From Idiomarina sp. X4 (lineage in GTDB: Bacteria; Pseudomonadota; Gammaproteobacteria; Enterobacterales; Alteromonadaceae): 64,000 nucleotides of DNA. Below, in pieces: positions 54,658 through 64,000 of the stretch (the first letter of the stretch is position 1; each line of letters opens with the position of its first letter). The position numbers and the translations under genes were made by a program. The notes under the pieces were generated by a model. That model did no database searches, was not told the DNA's origin, and was given only the letters and a program-made list of their open reading frames with translations. The stretch covers positions 496,001 to 560,000 of the forward strand of contig NZ_CP025000.1 in assembly GCF_002808045.1 (NCBI RefSeq). Reading direction: 5' to 3'.

Positions 54658-57600
54658 ACCTTGCTTCCTGCATTTCTTTTTCCAGGCGTGAGGCTTCGTC
54701 AGCGCGTGGTTTAGTGAAGCGGGCAAGCCACAAGTAAAGTACCGGTGTCAGGTAAAGAGTAAATAGCGTTGCCAAACCTAAACCGCCAAATACTACCCAA
54801 CCAATGGAATTACGAGCCTCGGCACCAGCGCCAGCTGACAGTATCAGCGGCAAGCCACCTAAAATGGTCGACACCAGAGTCATCATAATAGGTCGCAGGC
54901 GTATCAGCGCAGCTTCCTCTATGGCTTTGCGAACGCTAAGCCCACGGTCTCTCAATTGGTCAGCAAACTCCACCAGCAATACCGAGTTTTTAGCAAGCAG
55001 CCCTATCAACATGACCAGACCAATTTGTGAGTAGATGTTCATAGATGTGCCCGTTAAAAACAGCGCATAAATAGCGGCAGAGATACCAAAAGGCACCGTC
55101 AGCATCACGACCACAGCGCTGTTCACCGACTCAAACTGAGCCGCCAATACCAGCAGAACTATCAAGAACGCAAGAATGTACGTCATCGCCACTTCCTGAG
55201 AAGTATCCTCAAAGGTTGACGCTTCACCAAGAAACACGAGCCCCATACCATCTGGCAAAACGTCCTGAGCGACAGCACGCAGCTTCTCTACCGCTTCTGA
55301 CATGGGCAGCTCTTCAGGCAAATCACCGTCTATCTCTATGGCACGTCGTTGTGCCTGTCGTTCGAGCTCTGCAGACACTCCCTCTTCAACAATCTCAGAA
55401 ACACTGGAAATGGGCACTAAGCCACCATCACTCGAGGACACATAAAGGTTCTGCATGTCCTGCGGCGACTGGATGATGTTGTTGCGGGTGCGCAGCATCA
55501 CCGGAATCTGCTGATCCCCCACATTTAAGTCTGCTACGTCATCGCCATCTATCGCGGCTCGCAGGGTTGAGGAAATGTCGCTCAAGGACACACCCAGTTC
55601 CGCAGCACGGCGACGGTCAATCTTCACCCGTAACTGTGGTTGAGTTGGCTGATAAGAGACATTTAGGTTGCCCATTTCCGGCAGTTGCCGCTCAACTTCT
55701 GCGGTAAATTCACGCGCAACTTTAAAAATCTCATCGTAGTTTTCACCGGTAATAGCCATCTCAATGCCACCACCTTGCCCACGCAAGTTTAAGCTATTGT
55801 CACCAAAGGCTCGACCCGGCGCACCAGGCACCTGCCCCAGCGGCTCGCGCAAGTTTTCAATAATCTCCTGCTGACTAATGTCACGCTCTTCCCATGGCTT
55901 GAGGTTGGCACTGATGAAAACAATGTTCGGATCCCATTGCCCAACGACGGTGTATATCGACTCTATGTCGCCGGTCTCTTTATACTGCAGTAAAATCTCT
56001 TCTAATTGACGCGCTTGCCGATCCATAAATTTGACGCCAACGCCGTCTGGTCCCCTAGCGAAGACTCGTACAGCTCCACGGTCTTCATCAGGCATAAGCT
56101 CGCTGTCAATTTGGTCGAATAACACCACACCACCGCCAGCGGCCAGTAATGACACGACACCTATCACCCAGCTCGCATTCAATGCTTTATGCAGCGTACG
56201 TCGGTAAAAGCCTTTAAATTTGTGACCGATGCCGGCAAAAACGTTACTTTTTCCTGCTGATTTTGGCAGACGCGCGGTAAAGGCCGGTACTAACGACAAA
56301 GCGACGAATGAAGAAATCACCACTGCGGCAGCAAGCACGCCACCAAACTCGCGGAAAAGTCGCCCAGCGGTTGACGGCAAGAACGCAATGGGCACAAACA
56401 CCGCAACCAGAACCGCGGTTGTTGCAACCACTGCGAAAAATACTTCGCGCGTTGCAATGACTGCGGCGGCCCGGCTGCCAAGCCCCATATTACGTCGACG
56501 TTGAATGTTTTCAGTGACAACAATGGCATCATCGACAATTAAGCCGGTTGCCAACACCAAGGCGAGCAATGTCAGTATATTCACGGAAAAGCCCATCAAC
56601 CAAATAGCGGCGACGGCACCAAATAATGCTACGGGTATTGATAAGGCAGGAATAATGGTGGCCCGGAACGAGCCAATGAACACCCACAAGGTACCAACCA
56701 CCAACGCAATGGTTATTGCCAGAGTCGTGACGACTTCTGCCACCGACTTACGGATGAACTGCGCATCGTCATTGGTGATGGTCATTTCCATGTCCGGGAA
56801 GCGATCCCGTAGGCGTTCCAATACCTGAATGGCTTTGTCAGATATTTCAATCGTATTGGAGCCCGCCTGGCGGATAACTCCCAACCCAACCACAGGCTTA
56901 CCATCTAACCGAACAAAGCTGCTGGCATCAGAAGGAGCAAAATAAGCTTGTGCAACATCGCCAACACGAATGTCATTCTGAATAATGATGTTTTCAATCT
57001 GCTCTTCGTTAATAGCGGTGGCATCAGCACGAATAATCAGTCGTTGGTCAGTCGATTTCAAACTTCCCGCTGGCACATCAAAAGGCGCTTGTCGCAATGC
57101 ATCGGCAACATCGGTCACCGAAATACCAAAGCTGACCAGTTTTAACGGATCCAAATCGACACGCATAACACGCTCGCGGTTACCATTTAACCGAACATCG
57201 GCGACACCGTTTATCGCCAGGAATTCTGGTGACAGGTCGGTTTCCAAACGTCGGGTTAATTCAGCAAAACTCAGCGTGTCACTGCTCACCGCAATATCTA
57301 ATACAGAGCGCGCATCGTTATCGGCCTTACGCACGTTAATTTGTTCAACATCATCGGGAAGCTCCCGACGCACCTGATTAACCGCTTCACGCACCTCCGC
57401 AGCCACCACGTCCAGATCAACACCGGGACTGAACTCTACCGATATACGAGCGCTATTTTCTTCACTCTGAGAGTTAATGTTTTCCACGCCCGACACGCGC
57501 GCTGCAGCGCCTTCCAGAATACTGGTCACTTCGGCATCGACGGTTTCCGGGGCCCCCCCGGGCAAAGTCGCGCTAATACCAACCACTGGTCGATCGACAT

Positions 57601-57751
57601 CAGGCAGCTCACGAACCTCCACTCCCATCAGCGCCGCTACACCTGCAATAGCAATGAGAATATTGAGAACAACAATCAGTACCGGCCGGCGAATAGACAC
57701 CGACGGTAAATCGTTCGTATCGGTATGCGTGTCGAGTTGCTTGTCAGACAT
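54656..57751 (-). CDS. HAE1-type RND efflux transporter
   Basis: A 1,031-residue inner-membrane RND pump, full length. The TM4 proton-relay motif is GLIVDDAIVVTENIQRRRNMG, of the drug-exporting HAE1 class rather than the metal class. Substrate loops are typical (VEFSPGVDLDVVAAEVREAVN; GDDVADLNVGDQQIPVMLRT). It overlaps the adaptor gene by one base (TAATG). No outer-membrane channel gene is adjacent, so TolC-like partners must come from elsewhere. Its drug range is unknown. Confidence 0.93.
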   Translation of the reverse strand: MSDKQLDTHTDTNDLPSVSIRRPVLIVVLNILIAIAGVAALMGVEVRELPDVDRPVVGISATLPGGAPETVDAEVTSILEGAAARVSGVENINSQSEENSARISVEFSPGVDLDVVAAEVREAVNQVRRELPDDVEQINVRKADNDARSVLDIAVSSDTLSFAELTRRLETDLSPEFLAINGVADVRLNGNRERVMRVDLDPLKLVSFGISVTDVADALRQAPFDVPAGSLKSTDQRLIIRADATAINEEQIENIIIQNDIRVGDVAQAYFAPSDASSFVRLDGKPVVGLGVIRQAGSNTIEISDKAIQVLERLRDRFPDMEMTITNDDAQFIRKSVAEVVTTLAITIALVVGTLWVFIGSFRATIIPALSIPVALFGAVAAIWLMGFSVNILTLLALVLATGLIVDDAIVVTENIQRRRNMGLGSRAAAVIATREVFFAVVATTAVLVAVFVPIAFLPSTAGRLFREFGGVLAAAVVISSFVALSLVPAFTARLPKSAGKSNVFAGIGHKFKGFYRRTLHKALNASWVIGVVSLLAAGGGVVLFDQIDSELMPDEDRGAVRVFARGPDGVGVKFMDRQARQLEEILLQYKETGDIESIYTVVGQWDPNIVFISANLKPWEERDISQQEIIENLREPLGQVPGAPGRAFGDNSLNLRGQGGGIEMAITGENYDEIFKVAREFTAEVERQLPEMGNLNVSYQPTQPQLRVKIDRRRAAELGVSLSDISSTLRAAIDGDDVADLNVGDQQIPVMLRTRNNIIQSPQDMQNLYVSSSDGGLVPISSVSEIVEEGVSAELERQAQRRAIEIDGDLPEELPMSEAVEKLRAVAQDVLPDGMGLVFLGEASTFEDTSQEVAMTYILAFLIVLLVLAAQFESVNSAVVVMLTVPFGISAAIYALFLTGTSMNIYSQIGLVMLIGLLAKNSVLLVEFADQLRDRGLSVRKAIEEAALIRLRPIMMTLVSTILGGLPLILSAGAGAEARNSIGWVVFGGLGLATLFTLYLTPVLYLWLARFTKPRADEASRLEKEMQEAR

Positions 57752-58809
57752 TATTCGCTTAACTCCCCAGCGCCATCGAGAGTCGTGCGATCAAACTTAA
57801 TGGGTTGTCCGTCGCGCAGGCTCTGCACTCCCTCGACAATCAACAAGTCGTCTCGCTGAATATTGCCGGAAACCAGTACTCTGCCCGCTAAGCGCTGTTC
57901 AATTTGCACTTCCACACGTTTTGCATTTTTACCGTCAACGACCCACACGAACGGACTGTTAACGCCCCACGACAATGCCGCCTCGGGAATAGACGCAAAC
58001 TCCTGTCCTGCCAGCGAAATAGAAGTGCGGAAGCTGGTGCCTGGTAAAAAGTCATCGTTTTCATTATTGATTCGTGCGCGCGCACGGTACATGCGAGTCT
58101 GCGGATCAATTCGCGAATCCAATTCGACGATTTCTGCAGTCACAGGCTGCCCTGAGTAACGCCAGGGTTGTACCTTTAGCTCTGCGCCTTCACCTAATAG
58201 CGATACCGCCGCTTCCGGGATCTTAAAATCAATTAATAGCGAAGAACGATCATCCAACGTTGCAATAGCGGTTTGCTCATCGATGCGGTCGCCAACCTCA
58301 ACATCGGTAATACCAATAACGCCTTCAAAGGGGGCGCGAATGAAGCGATCTTCTAACTCTATTTTGGCATTTTCCAGCTCTACACGCGCCAAATCTCTGA
58401 GTAAAATTGCGTTATCGAGTTCAGACTCTGGCACTGCCCCGCGCTCAAAGCTTGAGCGTAAACGCTCAACGGTGCGCTGCGCATCCCGCAGGTTAATCTG
58501 TGCTTGCTCAAGTGCCACTTTTTGTCGTCTTGCATCCAACTCAACTAAAAGCTCACCTTCTTCCACTACTTCCCCTGGCTCAAAATGCACCGCGACCACC
58601 CGGTCACCCACTGCCGGATAAATAGTGATAGAACGTGCCGCCTCAGCCGTTCCTACCGCTTCCACTCGGTTTTTTTCCTGTTCGAATTGAACGGGTTCGA
58701 CAATCACCAAAGTTTCACGAGGACCAAATTGTTGGGCTTGCGTTGGCGCTGCACTTACATAAGCGCCCAAACACAAACTGAATACAGCTATCGACAAAAA
58801 ATGCTTCAT
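57751..58809 (-). CDS. RND membrane-fusion (adaptor) protein
   Basis: A 352-residue periplasmic adaptor with a signal peptide (MKHFLSIAVFSLCLGAYVSA). The lipoyl segment reads YPAVGDRVVAVHFEPGEVVEEGELLVELDARRQKVALEQA, the helical hairpin follows, and APFEGVIGITDVEVGDRI completes the lipoyl half. The Cys in the signal does not form a proper lipobox. It forms an operon with the RND pump that starts one base before its stop. Confidence 0.9.
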   Translation of the reverse strand: MKHFLSIAVFSLCLGAYVSAAPTQAQQFGPRETLVIVEPVQFEQEKNRVEAVGTAEAARSITIYPAVGDRVVAVHFEPGEVVEEGELLVELDARRQKVALEQAQINLRDAQRTVERLRSSFERGAVPESELDNAILLRDLARVELENAKIELEDRFIRAPFEGVIGITDVEVGDRIDEQTAIATLDDRSSLLIDFKIPEAAVSLLGEGAELKVQPWRYSGQPVTAEIVELDSRIDPQTRMYRARARINNENDDFLPGTSFRTSISLAGQEFASIPEAALSWGVNSPFVWVVDGKNAKRVEVQIEQRLAGRVLVSGNIQRDDLLIVEGVQSLRDGQPIKFDRTTLDGAGELSE

Positions 58810-58826
58810 AAACTTCGGTTAACTCC

Positions 58827-58853
58827 AAAAAAACTGCAGCCCAGTGGCTGCAG
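58827..58853 (-). terminator. Intrinsic terminator after azurin
   Basis: CTGCAGCC (58834-58841), loop CAGT, GGCTGCAG (58846-58853), with seven As (58827-58833) that make a U-tract on the minus strand. It ends the azurin transcript before the efflux operon. Confidence 0.85.
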
Positions 58854-58893
58854 CTGTATCATCTCATTGTGTTGGTCTTTCTGCTATTAACAG

Positions 58894-59340
58894 TTACTTA
58901 ATAGAGAATGTACCTTGCATAATCGCTGAGTGACCCGGGAAGGTACAATAGAACTTGTACTCGCCGTCTGCGCTCATTCCGTCTGTCGAGAAAGTAACAG
59001 ATGTTTGTTCACCACCACCAATGACATCTGTTGCTGCAATCACCGCATCAGAGTCTGGTACGTAGTTATTTTCTAAACCTGCAGACATCCCCTGCTGAAC
59101 AATCGACTGCATGTCACCCGCTTCACTTAGCACCCAGTTGTGACCCATGACTTTCTTACCTAGCTTACCCGAGTGGGTCAATGTGACAGTCACTTCGCTA
59201 CAACTTGCCGGGACAGACATTTCCTTTTTATCAAATCTCATGTTGTCGTTACCATCTATGCTCAGCTCACATTCGTTAGCCTGTGCTGCGTTTGCGACAA
59301 ACAACAATGAACCTGCTAATAGAGACAAAATATAACGCAT
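58894..59340 (-). CDS. azu: Azurin
   Basis: A 148-residue periplasmic blue copper protein (signal ends AAQA, mature start NECELSIDGNDNMRFD). The type-1 copper ligands are His in GKKVMGHNW, and Cys, His and Met in FYCTFPGHSAIM. The two Cys at CELS and CSEV form the usual disulfide. It carries electrons in respiratory chains; its partner is not visible here. Good AAGGAG ribosome site. It is divergent from the Cys/Met PLP-enzyme gene. Confidence 0.97.
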   Translation of the reverse strand: MRYILSLLAGSLLFVANAAQANECELSIDGNDNMRFDKKEMSVPASCSEVTVTLTHSGKLGKKVMGHNWVLSEAGDMQSIVQQGMSAGLENNYVPDSDAVIAATDVIGGGEQTSVTFSTDGMSADGEYKFYCTFPGHSAIMQGTFSIK

Positions 59341-59463
59341 TACAATACTCCTTCATGTAGGATGAAACGAACTACTTCCTTATACGCAACATCTCGCATT
59401 AAGATTACTTTAAACGAGATAGTTACCGTATTCTTTGTTATGAGAACCTGTAACGAGAAGTCT

Positions 59464-60615
59464 ATGACAAAAACACTTTTTTCATCACAGTCTGTGCTCG
59501 CACAAGGTGGAACCAATAAACACATTCAAGATGTATCTATTATTCCACCAGTATACACATCAACCACCTATCTTCGCGACAGTGATAATCAGTACCGCTC
59601 CGGTTTGGTGTATTCCAGAGCTGACAACCCGACGTATCGTCCTGCTGAATTATTGTTGGCAGAGCTAGAAAACGCAGCAGATGCTCGCTTGTTCGCCTCT
59701 GGTATGGCGGCCGCAACCGCGGTATTTCAAGCCCTTAAACCTGGTGACTCCATTATAGCACCTCAGGTGATGTACTGGGCACTGCGCCAGTGGTTGAAAA
59801 CCTTTGGCCAGGACGCCGGGTTGCATATACACTTTGTAGACACGAGTAACCTTGCAGAGTTGCAAAAAGCGGTTGATGAAAAGACGCCAACCTTAATATG
59901 GCTGGAAACGCCCGGGAACCCACTTTGGACAGTGACCGATATCGAAGCCGTGTCAGCTATTGCAAAAAGTTGCGGGGCGCTATTAGCGGTAGACTCAACC
60001 GTTGCCACCCCGTTACTGACCAAACCACTGGATTTGGGCGCTGATATTGTCATGCATTCGGCCACCAAGTATTTAAATGGCCATTCAGATGTTATTTCCG
60101 GCGCATTAGCGGCTCGGGAAAACAGTGCGTTTTGGCAGCGTTTGGTGGCGATTCGGGCGCAAAATGGTGCGGTTCCCAGTCCTCACGATGCGTCGCAACT
60201 GCTGCGCGGCATGCGGACCTTATTTTTACGAGTTCGCGAGAGTTGTCAGAATGCGCTGTACATTGCTGAACAGTTAGAGCGACATCCTCAAGTCACCGAG
60301 GTGCTCTATCCCGGGCTGAAAAGCTTTGCTGGTTATGACGTGGCTGTTAGACAAATGCACGGCGGTTTTGGGGGGATGCTTTCGATTCGCCTGGCGGGTG
60401 GCGAACAAGCAGCCATTGCCGTTGCCGCAAAAACTCAATTATGGCACCGAGCCACATCGTTAGGTGGTGTCGAGAGCTTAATTGAGCACCGCGCCAGCAT
60501 TGAAGGACCGGATACACCGGTGCCTTCTGATCTATTACGTTTATCCGTGGGAATTGAAAGTGTCGATGACCTGTTAGTCGATTTACAACAGGCCATCGAC
60601 AGTGCGCACGCCTAA
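59464..60615 (+). CDS. metC: Trans-sulfuration PLP enzyme, cystathionine beta-lyase-like
   Basis: A 383-residue PLP enzyme of the Cys/Met metabolism family. ATG 59464 gives [17 protein letters not shown]; a frame running upstream to 59362 has no family similarity. The PLP-lysine is in [13 protein letters not shown]. Other motifs are [34 protein letters not shown] and [14 protein letters not shown]. Closest in look to MetC, which cleaves cystathionine to homocysteine, but family members differ in substrate, so the symbol is a best guess. It overlaps convergent maeA by 4 bases. Confidence 0.82.
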   Translation: MTKTLFSSQSVLAQGGTNKHIQDVSIIPPVYTSTTYLRDSDNQYRSGLVYSRADNPTYRPAELLLAELENAADARLFASGMAAATAVFQALKPGDSIIAPQVMYWALRQWLKTFGQDAGLHIHFVDTSNLAELQKAVDEKTPTLIWLETPGNPLWTVTDIEAVSAIAKSCGALLAVDSTVATPLLTKPLDLGADIVMHSATKYLNGHSDVISGALAARENSAFWQRLVAIRAQNGAVPSPHDASQLLRGMRTLFLRVRESCQNALYIAEQLERHPQVTEVLYPGLKSFAGYDVAVRQMHGGFGGMLSIRLAGGEQAAIAVAAKTQLWHRATSLGGVESLIEHRASIEGPDTPVPSDLLRLSVGIESVDDLLVDLQQAIDSAHA

Positions 60616-62300
60616 ATGCTGACGCGCTTGTAGAAGCGGTATTCAGGTTTCCAGAAGTTGTTGTCGATGCGCTCACGCAGCGTGTCGTCATCAATTTCAA
60701 GTGCCAGACCTTCCTGCTGAGCCACTTTCCCCACCGCAAAAGCAATGTCTTTACTGAGTTGGGTTAAGTCGTTGAACGCCGGTAACAAGGCTTCACCTTT
60801 GCCGTTGGCGCTTGGTGAGGCAGCAGCCAATGTCTTGCTGGCAACACGCAGCATTTCATCACTAACACGGTTAGCTTTGACCGATAAGACACCCAGCCCA
60901 ATGCCGGGGAATATATAACTGTTATTGCACTGCGCTATCGGGTAGATCTTACCGTCGTACTCAACCTGACCAAACGGGCTACCGGTCGCCACAATCGCTT
61001 TGCCTTTCGTCCATTTCAGAACATCCGCCGGATGCGCTTCCACATGCTTCGACGGATTACTTAATGGAAAAATAATCGGCCGCTCGACATTTTTCGCCAT
61101 GGCCTCAATAACTTGTTCCGTGAATAAGCCCGCCTGCCCCGACACGCCAATCAAGATATCAGGTTCAGCACAATGCATCACATCCAGCAACGACGGATAA
61201 TCACCACTGTACTCCCAGTCTTTCAGGTCGGCAGTTTTTTGCGCTAATGCCTGCTGGAAGTCCCGCAGACCGTCCATAGTGTCCATTACCAGACCGTAAC
61301 GATCCACCATGAAAATTTGTTTTTTCGCCTGCTCTTCGGTTAAACCCTCTGCCGTCATCTGAATCATAACCTGCTCAGCAATACCACAACCTGCTGAACC
61401 GGCACCGACGAACACGACTTTCTGCTCGCTCAGCTTTTTACCCTTTTGACGGCAAGCTGCTAATAGTGTGCCGACGGTAACTGACGCCGTACCCTGAATG
61501 TCGTCGTTAAAGCAGCAAACTTCATCGCGATAACGGCGCAGCAGTGGCATTGCGTTCGGCTGCGCAAAGTCCTCAAACTGGAGCATAACGCCAGGCCAGC
61601 GCTTAGTGACCGCTTTGATGAACTTGTCGAGGAACTCGTCGTACTCTTCCTGACCAATACGCTTGTGCCGCGCCCCCATGTACATGGGGTCCTCTAATAA
61701 CTTTTCATTGTTGGTGCCGACATCCAACATAACTGGCAGCGTATAAGCCGGGCTGATGCCACCACAGGCGGTATACAACGACAGCTTACCAATCGGGATA
61801 CCCATACCACCAATGCCCTGGTCACCTAAGCCCAGAATACGTTCACCGTCGGTAACAACAATGACCTTCACCTTCTGCTTAGTCGCATTGCGCAGAATAT
61901 CATCCAACTGGTCACGCTCTGAATACGAAATGAACAAGCCCCGCGAACTGCGGTAAATATCCGAAAATTTCTCACAGGCATCACCCACGGTTGGGGTGTA
62001 GATGATTGGCATCATCTCTTCCAGATGATCGGTCAATAAACGGTAGAACAGGGTTTCGTTGTTGTCCTGAATAGCACGCAGATAAATGTGCTTATTAATA
62101 GGCGTTTCAAAACTTTTGTACTGCATGTACGCACGCTCAGCTTGCTCTTCAATACTCTCGTAGCGAGGCGGCAATAGACCGGTCAGGTTAAACGCCGCGC
62201 GCTCTTCCTTACTGAACGCACTGCCTTTGTTCAACAGCGGGGTTTCCAACAAATTCGGACCAGAATAGGGAATATAAAGCGGACGCTGCGTCTGCGGCAT
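60612..62300 (-). CDS. maeA: NAD-dependent malic enzyme
   Basis: A 562-residue cytoplasmic enzyme that decarboxylates malate to pyruvate. Conserved parts: [46 protein letters not shown] and the NAD-binding [16 protein letters not shown]. coli MaeA (SfcA) is 565 residues. It lets the cell feed glyoxylate-shunt malate into pyruvate, which fits the aceBA genes in the window. Confidence 0.95.
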   Translation of the reverse strand: MPQTQRPLYIPYSGPNLLETPLLNKGSAFSKEERAAFNLTGLLPPRYESIEEQAERAYMQYKSFETPINKHIYLRAIQDNNETLFYRLLTDHLEEMMPIIYTPTVGDACEKFSDIYRSSRGLFISYSERDQLDDILRNATKQKVKVIVVTDGERILGLGDQGIGGMGIPIGKLSLYTACGGISPAYTLPVMLDVGTNNEKLLEDPMYMGARHKRIGQEEYDEFLDKFIKAVTKRWPGVMLQFEDFAQPNAMPLLRRYRDEVCCFNDDIQGTASVTVGTLLAACRQKGKKLSEQKVVFVGAGSAGCGIAEQVMIQMTAEGLTEEQAKKQIFMVDRYGLVMDTMDGLRDFQQALAQKTADLKDWEYSGDYPSLLDVMHCAEPDILIGVSGQAGLFTEQVIEAMAKNVERPIIFPLSNPSKHVEAHPADVLKWTKGKAIVATGSPFGQVEYDGKIYPIAQCNNSYIFPGIGLGVLSVKANRVSDEMLRVASKTLAAASPSANGKGEALLPAFNDLTQLSKDIAFAVGKVAQQEGLALEIDDDTLRERIDNNFWKPEYRFYKRVSI

Positions 62301-62342
62301 AAGTACAAACTCCTGAAAGCCAAAGTAGTGCTTAGTTTAACG

Positions 62343-62365
62343 TAGCCTGACATTCATGTCAGGTA
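62343..62365. repeat. REP-like palindrome, copy 5 (variant)
   Basis: TAGCCTGACAT-TC-ATGTCAGGTA: CCTGACAT (62346-62353) and ATGTCAGG (62356-62363). The loop and one stem pair differ from the CCTGACGT copies, but the flanking TAG and orientation agree. Confidence 0.65.
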
Positions 62366-62383
62366 AGATATAGAGGAAACGGC

Positions 62384-62535
62384 TGTTAAGTCGCATGTTT
62401 CGCTGGAGCGTTAAGGGCCTTTATGCCAGAGACGCTGCAAGTTCATCCATGAACGCTTGTCGAAGGCCATCCATGGCCTTCGACACTCTGGCATAAAACC
62501 CTTCAACACTCGTAACGCTTACATGCGACTTAACA
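62384..62535. repeat. Large branched palindrome A
   Basis: Outer arms TGTTAAGTCGCATGT (62384-62398) and ACATGCGACTTAACA (62521-62535) are perfect complements over 15 bases. Further in, AGCGTTA/TAACGCT, AAGGG/CCCTT and TTTATGCCAGAG/CTCTGGCATAAA (62420-62431 with 62486-62497) continue the stem. Two inner hairpins fill the centre: GTTCAT-CC-ATGAAC (62441-62454) and a 12-bp hairpin with the loop CC (62459-62484). The overall shape is a three-way junction. Confidence 0.85.
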
Positions 62536-62596
62536 ACCGCTCATCGATCTCGGAACCTAAGAGCTGACTTAGCTCGCCGGATGAGTGCACCCGACA

Positions 62597-62696
62597 GTTG
62601 CAAAGGCTCTTGAAGAGGTGTGCAGCGCCGTGGATGGCGCTGCTCAAGCCCTACAGGGACGTACTCGCGGGCGTCCTCCGCAAGAGCCTTTGTAAC
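62597..62696. repeat. Large branched palindrome B
   Basis: Outer arms CAAAGGCTCTTG (62601-62612) and CAAGAGCCTTTG (62681-62692) are perfect complements, extended by GTT/AAC. Inside are a hairpin GCAGCGCC-GTGGAT-GGCGCTGC (62622-62643) and GGACG/CGTCC (62657-62661 with 62672-62676). It has the same plan as palindrome A (one long stem, two inner hairpins). Confidence 0.85.
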
Positions 62697-62712
62697 TTCA
62701 GCACTCACTCAG

Positions 62713-63459
62713 CTACAGTTTCAGGCCCCAACGGGTGGCGGTGCGCTTAACGGCGTCGACGTTTTCGGTGGCTATGATGTGCAGTGGCGTGGTATCAAAC
62801 TGGGCGCTTAAGTCCAGGTGTTGCTTTAGCCAGGCTAACATGGCTTCGCCGGAATGGATGGTTTTGGCGCCGTTGAAGTAGTCAGAAATACTCTCGGCAA
62901 TCAGCGGGAAATGCGTACAACCCAACAGCACCACGTCCGGCTTGTCCAGTTTGCCGAAATAATGCTTAAAGGTTTCCTGCAGTATAGGTCCATCGTAAAG
63001 CTCTTCTTCAACAATAGGCACAAACAACGGCGTCGGCATAGCGTCTACCTGGCTATAACCCAATGCCTGTATCTGCTGTTGATAGGCACCGGAGTTAATC
63101 GTTGAGCGCGTCGCAATAACCAGCACCCGGGCACTGGTATCAATGCCCTGCAACTGTTGCAGAGCCATCACACCAGGTTCCAGCACGCCGTACACCGGCT
63201 TATTAGAGAACTTTTGCATTTGCTCTAATGCAGTCACACTCACGGTGTTACACGCCACCACCAGGCAGTCCACATCGGCGCCGTTAAAAAACTCGACGGC
63301 TTCCAGAGCGTAGCGAGTTACGGTGTTGCTGTCCTTGCTTCCATAGGGCACCCGGGCGGTGTCTCCGTAATACAGCAACTCGCTGAAACAACCGCTTTGC
63401 TGCAGTGAGCGCGCTACGGTTAAACCACCCACACCACTATCAAAAACTCCAACTTTCAT
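62713..63459 (-). CDS. murI: Glutamate racemase
   Basis: A 248-residue cytoplasmic enzyme that makes D-glutamate for peptidoglycan. The two catalytic Cys lie in VACNTVSVTAL and LLGCTHFPLIAE. The start FDSGVGGLTVARSL is the family signature. It is 5 bases after the stop of the copper ATPase gene on the same strand. Confidence 0.95.
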   Translation of the reverse strand: MKVGVFDSGVGGLTVARSLQQSGCFSELLYYGDTARVPYGSKDSNTVTRYALEAVEFFNGADVDCLVVACNTVSVTALEQMQKFSNKPVYGVLEPGVMALQQLQGIDTSARVLVIATRSTINSGAYQQQIQALGYSQVDAMPTPLFVPIVEEELYDGPILQETFKHYFGKLDKPDVVLLGCTHFPLIAESISDYFNGAKTIHSGEAMLAWLKQHLDLSAQFDTTPLHIIATENVDAVKRTATRWGLKL

Positions 63460-63464
63460 GTTTA

Positions 63465-64000
63465 CTACTTCTCCAGGCTTACCGTTTTAAGACGCAGCGC
63501 GTTGGTTATAACAAAGACGCTAGACAGCGCCATCGCGCCCGCCGCCAGCATGGGGGACAGCAAAATGCCGAAAAACGGGTACAATACGCCCGCCGCAACA
63601 GGAATCAGTGCGGTATTATAAGCAAACGCCCAGAATAAATTCTGGTGAATATTACGCATGGTTGCTTCTGACAAAGCAAACGACTGCTGCACCACGGTCA
63701 AATTATCTGACATCAGTACCACATCGGCCGACTCAATGGCCACGTCGGTACCGGTTCCAATAGCAAAACCCACATCAGCAGAAGCCAATGCCGGCGCATC
63801 GTTAATACCGTCTCCGACAAATATCACCTGCCCCCACTCTTTTTTGAGGCGTTTTACAGCATCGACTTTGCCATCGGGTTTAACGTTAGCCACCACTTCA
63901 TCAATGCCCAGCTCTTTGGCAATGCGTTTTGCGGTGGACTCGGCGTCTCCTGTGACCATTGCCGTTTTCAGTCCGTCATCATGCAGGCGCTTAATCAGCT
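63465..64000 (-). CDS. copA: Cu+-transporting P1B-type ATPase CopA (5' end beyond window)
   Basis: C-terminal ~178 residues of a copper-exporting P-type ATPase; the gene continues past the right edge. Visible are [22 protein letters not shown], the hinge [17 protein letters not shown] and [16 protein letters not shown]. The last two TM helices show the Cu+-ATPase marks [11 protein letters not shown] (YN of TM7) and [15 protein letters not shown] (MxxSS of TM8), which form the copper sites. An internal ATG at 63959 is not the start. It exports cytoplasmic Cu(I) and complements the Cus and Cop systems at the other end of the window. Confidence 0.92.
   Translation of the reverse strand, partial: LIKRLHDDGLKTAMVTGDAESTAKRIAKELGIDEVVANVKPDGKVDAVKRLKKEWGQVIFVGDGINDAPALASADVGFAIGTGTDVAIESADVVLMSDNLTVVQQSFALSEATMRNIHQNLFWAFAYNTALIPVAAGVLYPFFGILLSPMLAAGAMALSSVFVITNALRLKTVSLEK

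Larger units (their letters stand above)
62301..62712. other. Repeat-rich intergenic region between maeA and murI
   Basis: About 412 bases with no gene I can support. It contains a REP-like palindrome (62343-62365), a large branched palindrome (62384-62535) and a second one (62597-62696). The plus-strand ORF over 62620-62811 reads through the second palindrome and murI and is not a gene. Confidence 0.7.

Noticed and set aside
59341..59463. SAM or other riboswitch before the metC-like gene
   Set aside because: The leader is short (under 125 bases, shared with the azurin promoter) and no conserved riboswitch motifs are visible.
62620..62811. Plus-strand ORF over palindrome B and murI
   Set aside because: It runs through the repeat and antisense to murI.
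1..64000. CRISPR arrays, insertion sequences, rRNA genes and replication origin
   Set aside because: No regularly spaced direct repeats, transposase genes, rRNA sequence or DnaA-box cluster noticed.

Overview
The window looks like the chromosome of a marine gammaproteobacterium of the order Alteromonadales, most probably Idiomarina or a close relative. The main reasons are argE divergent from an argCBFGH run in which ArgH carries a C-terminal N-acetylglutamate synthase-type domain, the many TonB-dependent receptors, the glyoxylate-shunt genes, and a YbiT of exactly the E. coli length (530 aa). This rests on gene content and protein motifs read by eye, not on a database comparison.

Positions 1-19,400 form a copper/metal handling region, visibly AT-richer than the centre of the window. 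It holds a CusCBA-type efflux system (cusA runs off the left edge; CusB ends in a CusF domain), a TonB-dependent receptor with two PepSY-type membrane proteins (one fused to an NqrF-like ferredoxin/FAD reductase), a glutaredoxin-MauE fusion, and a long operon running from 18,892 down to 12,248: small Cys/His-rich protein, DUF411, a dedicated TatA, the Tat-exported multicopper oxidase CopA, CopB, CopC, CopD, an NTF2-like secreted protein and a His-rich APC permease. The cus and cop operons each begin with a related small Cys/His-rich exported protein. No regulator gene is visible. A tRNA-3'-end-like fragment followed by an intrinsic terminator (19,426-19,493) sits where the metal region stops.

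Positions 19,660-32,170 carry mixed genes: two Rnk/GreA-C-terminal proteins flanking a 29-residue Lys-rich peptide, an ATP-grasp protein, an M24 peptidase, a LiaF-like protein, YbiT, MscS, a lipoprotein/TonB-receptor pair behind a convincing Pho box, and an exported metallo-beta-lactamase-fold hydrolase. Positions 32,187-39,235 are the complete arginine cluster, with ARG-box-like sequence between argC and argE. A chemoreceptor and a hipBA toxin-antitoxin pair follow.

Positions 42,954-47,596 hold the glyoxylate shunt, aceB-aceA with aceK inverted and overlapping tail to tail. Then come a LysR regulator, a propeller-amidohydrolase, an operon of GAF histidine kinase, TerB-like protein and periplasmic solute-binding protein, an RND efflux pair, azurin, a Cys/Met-metabolism PLP enzyme, malic enzyme, murI, and the 3' part of a Cu+-ATPase gene cut by the right edge. 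Short palindromic repeats (core CCTGACGT...ACGTCAGG) recur in five intergenic spots, and two large branched palindromes lie between maeA and murI.
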